A stretch of DNA of 64,000 nucleotides from Monosporascus cannonballus (Eukaryota; Ascomycota; Sordariomycetes; Xylariales). The translations under genes were made by a program, and so were the position numbers. This document shows positions 10,666 through 20,800 of the stretch, one piece after another. The notes below the pieces were generated by a model that made no database searches, was not told the DNA's origin, and saw only the letters and a program-made list of their open reading frames with translations. The DNA lies in NCBI GenBank assembly GCA_004154925.1, contig QJNS01000199.1, positions 87,614 to 151,613 on the forward strand. Direction: 5' to 3'. Numbering within the stretch: the stretch's first letter is position 1; every line of letters starts with the position of its first letter.

Positions 10666-13600
10666 ATGGCGGAAGTACAACGCCCAGCGGACATTGAGGC
10701 CTTGAGGGCTGCCCAAGAGGCCGCCGGCGCACTCGATGAGAATGTCTTCGAGGAGGGAAACGCGTCCAAGGAGGAGAGGACGGCACATCACATTCGTGCA
10801 AATAGCTCCATCATGCACTTGAACAAACTCCTTGGTGAGTGACGGCGACAGAATCTACAGCGAGCCCCATGTCCCTCTATCTGCGCCAGCTGCACTTGGG
10901 GCGATAACATGGCTAATTAGTTCAATCCGTGAATAGTTGCCAACAGAGGAGAAATTCGTAAGTCTCTCTAAGCTAAACTCAGGAGATCTTGGTTGGTTCT
11001 TCGCCCATGCTTATCTTGACCCCAGCTATCCGGATCTTTAGAACAGCCCACGAGCTTTCCCTCCACACAATCGCCGTCTTCAGTTATGAGGACCGACTTA
11101 GCATGCACAGACAGAAAGCCGATGAAGCCTACGTCATTGGCAAGCGTGGCCAGTACACGCCGGTTGGGGCTTATCTGGCTGGCGACGAAATCATCAAGAT
11201 CGCTCTGGAACATGGTGCTCAGATGATTCACCCGGGTAATGCCGTCTGGTACCTCGTTGGCCTGTCCGGTATTCGCTAATTGGCCATCTTAGGTTACGGT
11301 TTCCTATCAGAAAATGCTGAGTTTGCTCGAAATGTTGAGAAGAACGGCCTCGTGGTGAGTATCTCTGCTCTTTACCCGTAACGCTCATGTTACATGCCAT
11401 GGACTTGGCTGACTTGGCGAGTGGAGTTCGTTGGTCCCTCGCCTGATGTGATTGACAATCTCGGCGACAAAGTCTCCGCCCGAAAACTCGCAATCGCTGC
11501 GCAAGTACCAGTCGTACCTGGAACCGAAGGCGCAGTTGCCACGTTTGAGGAGGTCAAGAGTTTCACTGACCAGTATGGCTTCCCTATTATCATCAAAGCA
11601 GCTTATGGTGGTGGCGGCCGAGGCATGAGAGTTGTGCGAGACGGGGCAAGCTTGAAGGAGTCCTTCGACAGAGCTACTTCTGAGGCAAAGACCGCATTTG
11701 GTAATGGCACGGTCTTCGTCGAGCGATTCTTGGACAAGCCAAAGCACATCGAAGTCCAGCTGCTCGGAGATAACCATGGCAACATCGTACACTTGTACGA
11801 GCGTGACTGCTCGGTCCAACGGAGACACCAGAAAGTCGTCGAGATCGCGCCCGCCAAGGATCTCCCTGCACAAACCCGCGATGCCATCTTGGCCGATGCC
11901 GTCAAACTGGCGAAATCCGTCAACTACCGTAATGCGGGTACGGCCGAGTTCTTAGTGGATCAACAGAACCGGTACTACTTCATTGAGATTAACCCTCGCA
12001 TCCAAGTCGAGCACACCATCACCGAAGAAATCACCGGCATCGACATCGTCGCCGCTCAGATCCAGATCGCCGCCGGCGCTACGCTGCAGCAGCTCGGTCT
12101 GACACAGGACAGAATCTCCACCCGGGGCTATGCTATCCAATGCCGAATTACGACCGAAGATCCCGCCAAGAACTTCCAGCCCGATACTGGCAAGATCGAG
12201 GTGTACAGATCCGCCGGTGGGAATGGTGTGCGTCTAGATGGTGGAAATGGATTCGCTGGTGCGGTGATCACGCCGTACTACGATTCCATGTTGGTCAAGT
12301 GCACATGCTCAGGCTCCACATACGAGATCGCTCGCCGGAAGATGCTCCGGGCTCTGGTTGAGTTCCGCATCCGTGGCGTCAAGACCAACATTCCCTTCCT
12401 TGGCTCGCTGCTTACTCACCCGACGTTCATTGACGGTAACTGTTGGACAACCTTCATTGATGATACTCCCCAGCTCTTCGATCTCATTGGCAGCCAGAAC
12501 CGTGCTCAGAAGCTGCTGGCATACCTGGGTGATATTGCTGTCAACGGAAGCAGCATCAAGGGCCAGATCGGCGAGCCCAAGTTCAAGGGTGACATTATTC
12601 TTCCTGAACTTCTCGACGAGAATAGTCAGAAGATCGATGTCTCCCGACCGTGCCAGAAGGGATGGAGGCAGATCATCCTCGAACAAGGACCCAAGGGGTT
12701 CGCCAAGGCTGTTCGTCAGTACAAGGGCTGTCTACTGATGGACACCACCTGGCGCGATGCTCATCAGTCCCTCTTGGCCACCCGTGTCCGTACCGTCGAT
12801 TTACTTAACATTGCAAAGGAGACCAGCCACGCTCTGAGCAACCTGTATAGCTTGGAGTGTTGGGGCGGTGCCACATTTGATGTCGCCTACCGCTTCCTCT
12901 ACGAAGACCCCTGGGACCGACTGCGCAAGATGCGAAAGGCGGTCCCCAACATTCCCTTCCAGATGTTGCTCCGAGGTGCCAACGGTGTTGCGTACGCCTC
13001 CCTTCCGGACAATGCTATCTACCATTTTGTCGACCAGGCCAAGAAGAATGGTGTCGATATTTTCAGGGTGTTCGATGCTTTGAACGACATCAACCAGCTT
13101 GAGGTCGGTATCAAGGCTGTGCAGAAAGCCGGTGGAGTCGCCGAGGGAACCGTGTGCTACAGCGGTGACTTTCTGGTACGTTTTTTTTTCTTCTCATCCT
13201 TCTTTCCATCACCTGGTCCGCCATTCTCTTTATGACGTCCTTGATGTTACAACTTTCCACATCCTGGTATGGGGAAAGGGAGCAGGCGCCACGACAGTGT
13301 TGCTGTCTCCATGGAGGTGCTTCTCAGCTCTTCCGATCTGGTTCTCAGCATCACCAAGCTTCAGCGCGAGACATCAACTGGAGAACCATCACCGTACTCA
13401 GAAGCACATCGACAATGTTTCCGGGATCACTAGAGTTGTCCAAACCATCTGTGCAAAGGAATGCATATCCGCTCATCTCACTGCTCGGAGGTACTATTGC
13501 AGCGATTGCGACTATGCTTCCAAATCTCAGCAAAAATTCAATATTCATTATCAGGCGCAAAAACACCTCAAGAAGGTCATAGAAAAGGGCTCTTAGCTCC

Positions 13601-15168
13601 ATTCACCCTCGGGACTTCGGACTTCTTGTATTTGCTTTAACTCTCTTCTTCGTTATTCCAATTTTCTTCGTCACTCTAACTTTATAGCAGTGCAAGATTC
13701 ACTAACTCTGTAATCAGAATCCCAAGAAGAAGTACAATCTCGAATACTATCTCGACTTGGTGGACAAGTTGGTCGCGCTGGACATTGACGTTCTTGGCAT
13801 CAAGGACATGGCTGGTGTTCTCAAGCCCCATGCTGCCAGGCTTCTTGTCGGCTCCATCCGCAAGAAGTATCCTGACCTGCCCATCCACGTTCACACCCAC
13901 GATTCTGCCGGTACTGGTGTGGCCTCTATGGTTGCTTGCGCACAGGCCGGTGCAGATGCCGTTGACGCTGCGACTGACAGCCTGTCCGGCATGACGTCCC
14001 AGCCAAGCATCAACGCCATCCTTGCTTCGCTTGAGGGCACGGATTGCGACCCCGGATTGAATGTCGCCCACGTACGGGCCCTGGACAACTACTGGTCCCA
14101 ACTTAGACTCTTATACTCGCCTTTTGAGGCACATCTCACCGGTCCTGATCCCGAGGTTTATGAACATGAGATTCCAGGTGGCCAGCTCACCAACATGATG
14201 TTCCAGGCGGCCCAGCTCGGTCTTGGCTCGCTATGGGCCGAAACAAAGAAGGCTTACCAGCATGCCAATGCCCTCCTGGGTGATGTCGTCAAGGTCACGC
14301 CCACTTCCAAGGTCGTTGGCGACCTTGCACAATTCATGGTCTCCAATAAGCTTGCCCCCGAAGCCATCGTCGAGCGAGCTGCTGAGCTCGACTTCCCCGG
14401 ATCAGTCTATGAATTCCTCGAGGGCATGATGGGGCAGCCCTACGGTGGGTTCCCCGAACCTCTCCGCTCAAGGGCCCTACGGAACCGCCGCAAGTTGGAT
14501 AAGAGACCAGGCCTCTATCTCGAGCCCGTTGACTTCAAGAAGACGCGTGCCGAACTCTCCCAGAAATGGGGCCAAGTTACTGAGACAGATATTGCCTCTT
14601 ATCTCATGTATCCTAAGGTATTCGACGATTACAAGAAGTTCATTCAGAAGTACGGCGATCTGTCCGTCCTTCCGACCAGGTACTTCCTTTCGGCTCCTCA
14701 GATCGGCGAGGAGTTCCACGTCGAGCTGGAGAAGGGGAAGGTGCTGATCCTGAAGCTCCTTGCCGTCGGGCCCCTGTCTGAGAACACAGGCCAGCGGGAG
14801 GTCTTCTACGAAATGAACGGAGAAGTCCGCCAGGTCACTGTCGACGACAATAAGGCCAGCGTCGAGAATGTCAGCCGTGCTAAGGCCGACCCTGGCGACT
14901 CCAGCCAGGTCGGTGCCCCAATGGCCGGTGTGCTGGTCGAATTAAGGGTGCACGAGGGAAGTGAGGTCAAGAAGGGTGACCCGCTTGCCGTACTGAGCGC
15001 CATGAAGATGGTGGGTTCATCCCTTCCTAATTATTATGACAGGGAACTAACTAAAAATAGGAAATGGTCATCTCCGCCCCCCATAACGGCAAAGTATCTG
15101 GTCTTCAGGTTAAGGAGGGCGACTCGGTCGATGGCTCCGATTTGGTGTGCAGAATAACTAGAGGTTAA
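10666..15168 (+). CDS. pyc: Pyruvate carboxylase (seven exons)
   Basis: Exons 10666-10834, 10937-10957, 11026-11235, 11293-11354, 11427-13175, 13718-15010 and 15061-15168 give 1203 residues, close to other fungal enzymes. Order of domains: biotin carboxylase (ANRGEIPIR near 58, ATP-grasp GGGGRGMRVV near 215, EINPRIQVEHT), carboxyltransferase (MDTTWRDAHQS near 590, GVDIFRVFDALND), and a C-terminal biotinyl domain with AMKMEM, biotinyl-Lys about 1167. It carboxylates pyruvate to oxaloacetate using ATP and bicarbonate. The acidic N-terminus MAEVQRPAD lacks a mitochondrial presequence, so it is probably cytosolic as known for other filamentous fungi. The start at 10666 is preferred although the frame stays open upstream to 10264. 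Exon 2 is only 21 nt. Intron 6 (50 bp) falls directly after AMKM. Intron 5 is 542 bp and holds a zinc-finger fragment. Confidence 0.95.
13355..13596 (+). pseudogene. C2H2/U1-like zinc-finger fragment inside pyruvate carboxylase intron 5
   Basis: Within the intron 13176-13717 a plus-strand frame, different from the host gene, encodes the second half of one finger (RHQLENHHRTQKHI) and then a complete one (YYCSDCDYASKSQQKFNIH, then QAQKHL), ending in TAG at 13594-13596. The spacing C-x2-C-x12-H-x5-H is that of U1/JAZ-like fingers. The first finger has lost its cysteines, no start codon suits it, and it lies in an intron in sense orientation. I infer an inserted gene or transposon fragment. The domain match is fair; the origin is inference. 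Confidence 0.5.
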
Positions 15169-16924
15169 ATAGCGTGTGCTGCACAGCTAAGGAGAACTCT
15201 TGCTACCTTAGCTTATGAGGCTTCATTCCGGGTTCGTAGACACTGGTGAATTCAAGGGGATAGAGGAGCAAATGGAGTAAAACAGCCGGGCGAGTGGAAA
15301 CAGAATTCGATCGGTGAAATGTCTTTCGTAGTCCTAGGCTACTGGGTCTCTGTTTATTAACCCGCGAAAATCGCGTCTTTTCAATGTATTGTTCGTGATC
15401 CGACTAGTTACTGCAAACGATGCCGACGAATGGTTATGCTATAAGTGAATCGCCTCCAGTTTCTCGGGCTACGGACAACCGCACGAAGGACCCTTCCTTT
15501 AAACACACAATAGAAATGCTATATCGCAAAGGGAAGTAAAGCTACTCCTTCCACAGCCCCTCGTAGGCGGAGTAGGATGCTGGTCTTGCTCATTAGAAAA
15601 CCAGTCCCTGTCGGGTTGTGTGTGCTAGGTTTCGTCAGAGTCGCCGGACTAGATTGGGTTGCTTGACTTGCTTCTATAGCACTGCAGTATCAAGCTTTGA
15701 GTTCAGGCGGAAGCCGCTCGGTAGCTTCAATCTCCTTTTGCCCCCGAGCCTCGGGTTGTCGAGAACATGGGGGACTGGCTAGTCAGCAGCTATCCACGGC
15801 ACGGCAGGTTGGGCATTGTATGATGAAAACTGATCTCCGGAGCTGCTTGAGTAGGCTCAAAGCTGGCCAAACCATGCGAGACCGCATGAGCAGTATAGAG
15901 TTGGCTATAACGGCTGTTTCGACGACTAGCTGGTGCAAGAGGTCGCATAGTCGAAATAAAAACTCTAGGATTAGAGCAGACATCCGCTGGCATCCCTTCA
16001 TCCCTATCATGCTCGTGCGCGAAGAAACAGTCCACCCGATCGGGATCGGTCTCCGCCTACAGCTTTTGGTTAAGTAGCGCGTCGGATGAATGAACACCTC
16101 GACGACAGCAGGAAGAAGGCCGCCCAAGGCTGTCGTGGGTCTGCTCCCGTCGACGGGATATAGTGGCATATAATGCGGGGATGATCAACCCCTTTTACAG
16201 CACCGTCTCGCGAGAGGACCCAAACGAGCCGGGTTGTTTAACGCCGGTTTGTTTCCGGGGAAAAGGGGGGGGGGTTAGTACGCTCCGGGGAGGCGAACCC
16301 GGGCGAGAACCTCTGCGACATTTGGGGCTAGAAACGCAGAGAGGGAAGGCGAAGCAACAAGAAGAGGGCGCGGCTCGACGACCGCAAATAAAGCGATGAC
16401 GGGTGATGCACTCCTCGGACGGAGGGCATAGCAAAGGCACGAGCGCGAGTGAGTAGGTAGGTAACTTACGTACGGACTTGGGATGATTGGTAGGTGAGTG
16501 AATCAGCGCGTGCCACCACCACGGGGACAACAAACTTAAGCTTCAAGTAAGTTAAGCTACCTGCTAGACAAACCACAGCATACCTACCTACCCACCTCCT
16601 ACTTCCTCCCTTCCCGATCCCCGTCCGCCAGCCCGTAGTACTAGCGCCAGCGACGAGGACAGCCCAGCCCGCGCAACTCGATTCCTGCCCCCCACCCAAG
16701 TCCTGAACCATCACTTCTGAAAACTTACGTACGCACCACCGGTCTTCGCAACATCCCAACCAGGGGTCTTCCTACGTACGTCCCGACCAGGCGCCTAACC
16801 GCCATCGACCACCACACCTCGGCCCATCTTTCTATCCACTCACCACATCAATATATGTACTATCTGACTTGGTCGCCCAACGCAGAGAGTCAAAGCACGA
16901 CAAGAAGACCCGGCGGCAAGGACA
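15169..16924. other. Intergenic, no supported gene
   Basis: The 3' region of pyruvate carboxylase comes first. Overlapping ORFs at about 15700-16170 on both strands have no recognised domain. A G-rich run lies at 16264-16273. Repeated TACGTACG and CTACCTAC motifs between 16450 and 16800 probably belong to the promoter of the small downstream gene. Confidence 0.45.
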
Positions 16925-17146
16925 ATGGGCAGCAACTCGTGGCTCCGGCCAGAGCCGGCCCCGCCCGTTGGCTTCGCAGACCACGCGTCCTACGTTGCGC
17001 AGGCCGTCGCGGGGCTGCTCATCGGCGGCTTCTGGGGGCTCGTGGCGTTCAGGGCGGCGTACGCGTGCGCGAGGGCGGTCGGTCTCCGGGATGTGCTGCC
17101 CGAGGAGCCGTTCGGCGACGGCTGGTGGCAGTGGCGGCGACTATAG
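16925..17146 (+). CDS. Small single-pass membrane protein, unknown function
   Basis: A single-exon ORF of 73 residues. It begins MGSNSWLRPEPAPP, has one likely membrane helix at about residues 28-50 (AVAGLLIGGFWGLVAF), then a conserved-looking polar tail PEEPFGDGWWQW. The ATG context (aaggacaATGG) is good and GC content matches coding DNA. I do not recognise the family. The tail with paired Trp and the position of the helix would fit a small organellar or ER membrane protein, but that is a guess. It lies tail-to-tail with the clathrin gene. It could be a chance ORF, since another frame is open over the same bases. Confidence 0.45.
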   Translation: MGSNSWLRPEPAPPVGFADHASYVAQAVAGLLIGGFWGLVAFRAAYACARAVGLRDVLPEEPFGDGWWQWRRL

Positions 17147-17488
17147 CGGACCATGTTATATGATACGAATGCCTCAACAAGGATAGGTTACAAGATCGCC
17201 GTGCATGATACCACGGAAAATCACGAAATAACAGGACCAAGGCATCAAGAAAAGCTCCATAATGTACTATCATACAACAACACTGGATGATGGTCTCTGA
17301 GCATTCCTTGGTACTGTAGGAATATCAGAGACTTATCAAAGCATTATTTTGGTAGAGGAGATGGTGAGAATAAACCAGATCCTCGGTTCATATCTTCACT
17401 TGATATCCTCGAGATGAGAAACGCTGCACGACAAAATCCATGCCTCCAGCCTTTCTTTTCTCTACGACAACCAACACTAACCGGCTAC

Positions 17489-17869
17489 TTAAGTCATTTT
17501 CGGTAATGGGAAGGACTTGGCAAGAGGGTTGAGGCGGCTTCCCAGCGGGTTCCGAATATGCGGCGTCTTGATGGTGTTTCGCAAGCCATCGGTGCCAACG
17601 GAAACATTACGACTGAATCCGCAACGAAGACAGTTACGGGCCCAAGCCTTGTTTTGCAGGCCACAAGCCGCATTACCACACTCCCAGTTCATACGTTGGG
17701 GAGTGTCGGCGCTGCCTGCGCGAGAGATTGAATCTGGGGAAACTGGAGCGGTGTCCCAAATAGACGTCGGGATGGTCGAAGGTGGTGCAATTCCTGGTGA
17801 AATGGCCGGATATGACGGAGGCGAAGGCGGCAACTGCACGGGGACGGGAATCAAGGGTTGCGGCACCAC
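17489..17869 (-). CDS. In-frame ORF with RanBP2-type zinc finger, directly after the clathrin stop
   Basis: The frame reads 126 residues with no ATG at its 5' end; its first codon follows the clathrin TAG with no gap, in the same frame. It begins with a Pro-rich linker (PQPLIPVPVQLPPSPP) and then holds W-x-C-x4-C-x3-N-x6-C-x2-C (MNWECG to LRCGF, 17621-17692), a perfect RanBP2/NZF finger, which in known proteins binds ubiquitin or RNA. Three readings are possible: a C-terminal clathrin extension made by stop readthrough or by splicing (the stop lies in CTTCTAG, which could act as an acceptor); a separate small protein starting at the only ATG, 17692 (67 residues); or a decayed gene. The finger is visible; how it is expressed is open. 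Confidence 0.4.
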   Translation of the reverse strand: MVPQPLIPVPVQLPPSPPSYPAISPGIAPPSTIPTSIWDTAPVSPDSISRAGSADTPQRMNWECGNAACGLQNKAWARNCLRCGFSRNVSVGTDGLRNTIKTPHIRNPLGSRLNPLAKSFPLPKMT

Positions 17870-20800
17870 CTAGAAGCCGTAGCCGGTAGGCTGGGGTGCG
17901 AAGCCATTGGGCTGGCCGAACGGAGCAGGCGATGCGCTAGCTCCGGGACCCGCCGTAATCATGAGACGGTTGCCTCCGAGGATGGGCGTCTCGTCTTCAT
18001 GCCTCTCTTGCGCCGCCTCCCTCGCCTTTCGGGCTTCATTATCAGCCTTAAGGCTAGCGAGCTCTTTGGTTTGTTGGCAGAGCAGGTTGATCATATACGG
18101 CATCGTGAAGTCGTGCAGACCATAGCGCCAGGATATCTCGAGAACGAGATCGGGACGAATGAGGTCGTAGCATGAATACAGCATGCCAACATAACACTCT
18201 CGGCTGCCGATGTCGACGAACTGTGTAATTCTATTAGCACGGAATCGCAAGAAAAATCAAAGTTAGAACCTACGTAGCGAAGTAAGTCCTCCACGACATC
18301 TGACTTGCCGGACATAGCGGCAGTCTCGATAGCATCCTTGAAAAGCTTGTCCTGCTTCGACAAGGCAATCGACTTCTCCCACCTCTTGTTCTTGCGATAG
18401 ATATTAGCTGCGATTTGGCGGAAGAAGACGAGCTCGTGCTTTTCTAGACGACCAGCCAGGTCGACGGGATCATAGTTGTCGTAGTTCTCGACGGAATCAC
18501 GCAATGTCTTGTAGTCCTCCTCCTCGATGAGTAGGTCGTTGATGGCATCGTTAACGATTCGCTTGTTCTGCGGCTGTACGTTGAGCAGGAACGGCTTGAT
18601 GAGCGGAAGGTTATCGGACTTCTGGAACATGCGGACGACCCGGTTGACGTCGATGCGGGGAGTGAGCACTTGGAGGAGATCGGTGAGGAGGGATGGATGC
18701 TGCTCAAGATAAAAATTGATTGCGCGGTAGTAGATTTCTAAGTTGGCCACCTTGACGACGATCTCTTTGAATTGCTGGTGCTCCCAGGAATTCTGCGCAC
18801 GTTCCATGACGGCGAGCGCGGCGTTGTCGAACTCATCGTAGTGGTAGTAGCAGAAGACCAACTCGGGCCACAGGCTAGCCTCCTCGCAAGCGCGGATCAG
18901 CTTCGGCATGTTCATTCTGCTCCAGAACAGCTTGATGTGTTCCATTAGTCTCTCGGGATGATACTTGGAGAGGGCAATGCCAAGCTCAGTGAACATTCCC
19001 ATATGAGCACGCTCCAGACCAAGACCTTGCTCAAGGAGGTCTATCAGCTCATCGAAGTATCCCTCCCGCTCGTACTGCTTCACGAGGGCCTGCAGTTGCT
19101 CGGCATCCACGATCAGGTTGAGACCGCAGATCTTTGCCAGTCGGAATTCCTTCTTGGCAACACAGGCGGCATGGACTTCCTTCCATACCCTGATATTGTT
19201 GGCCTTGCGGGCGCATTCGACGGCAGCCTGGTAGTCTTCTAAGTGGACAAGGGTGGTCGCCAGTTTAGCCCAGTTGGAAATGCTGGTGTAGAAAATCTTG
19301 GCGGCTTGGTACAGGCCCTCGCCAGCAGCCTTGTCACCGGACTCCTCGACGTTGGCCACGTTCGTTCCCCGAAGGAAGTCCTCCAATTCTCCGAGCTGAT
19401 CAAGCCTCGCATAGCAGAAGGCCAGAGCAGTGTCGATAGGCGGCTCCCGGAGAGTCTTTCGTGCCATGCGAAGATACTTGACGAGATCCTCGTCCTTGCC
19501 GGCCTGGGTGGCAACTTCGATAACCTCGACATAGTTGCGAGGATCACCAGCCTTAATGTATGATTCGATCGCATCCGAGATGCGGAGGCCATCCAACTGG
19601 GCCTTGGCAACTTTGCTCCAGACTTCGGGCATATCAACGTCTTCGGCAAAGCCATTAGCCCGGTCGATACTAACGACGTGTTCAACGAGGACGTCGACAG
19701 CCGCGATCTTGTTGCCGACCTTCTTGTAGATCTCGAAAGCCTCCTCATGAAGACCGACATCGATACAGAGCTGTGCGCAGTCGTCGGGGTTGAAGGCGTC
19801 TAATTTGTGGATGTAATCCATAACTCTGGCCTTGTCGGCTCTGGCTGCAGTGAGGATGAGGAGGTTTTGCAAGCTGGGGTTATCGTTGAACGGCGAGGGC
19901 TCAAGCATGATCTTCTCCAGCAGCTCGATGAGTTCGCCAGGGAGATCATTATGCAAGAAGGCCGCCACGGCTTCGGAGACCTTGGCGGGGTCGCTGCATT
20001 CGGGAACGGCGGTAGCAACCACCTGGTCGATGACGGAGCGGCGGTGGATGTTGTTCTCGCTGAGCACAAAGTTCCAAAGCTCCCGATCGGCACGCTCCAA
20101 GAGGTAGCGAGCTTGGGCTCGGTACATGGAATTCTCGTTGGTGATGTTGACCAGCTCAAGGTCGTTTTGGCCCTTTTGGTATGCAATGAAGGCGAAGTTG
20201 GGATCTCGCTTCTCGCAGTACTTACCGACACTCAATGTGTCATACTGGTCGTTCTCCTTCAGGAACTTCTCGGGGTTATTGTTCGAGTCGATGTAGATCT
20301 TCGCGAGAGCATTGTACACCGCCTGTTGCTGGTTCCCAGACTGTAGGGTAGCCTCAAGGAAGGGTAGCAGAAGCTTCAGTCGGTTGCGCGACTCCACCTC
20401 ACCAACCAGAGAGTCAATCGGGATCGAAGAGGGCTGCACGGTGGACAACAGGTTCTTGATGACCTGCTCATCGCAGTCGACATCGAGCAGGCCACCAATA
20501 ACTTCAGGTGTCCTGCTGGGGTTGACACGCTGGACGTAAGTTTCGATAGCGTTGAACTTCTGGTTCTGGTACAGGTACAAGATCAAGTCGTGGACAAAGT
20601 TGTACTTGTCGCAAACGATGATCAGTGGCAGCATTTCCGGAAGTCTTGCCTCCTTCAGGAAGTTCTTGACCTTCTCAGGGTTGTAGTGGTTGCTGTCCCT
20701 GCAGATCCTTTCAACTTCATTGAGTTGGCCCATCTTCGTGGCGGCCTCGATGTATTTGAAGTGAACATCGGGATCCTGGGACATGTTGACTATGCTGCCG

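Noticed and set aside
15783..16169. 128-residue minus-strand ORF
   Set aside because: No domain; overlapped by an equally long plus-strand ORF.
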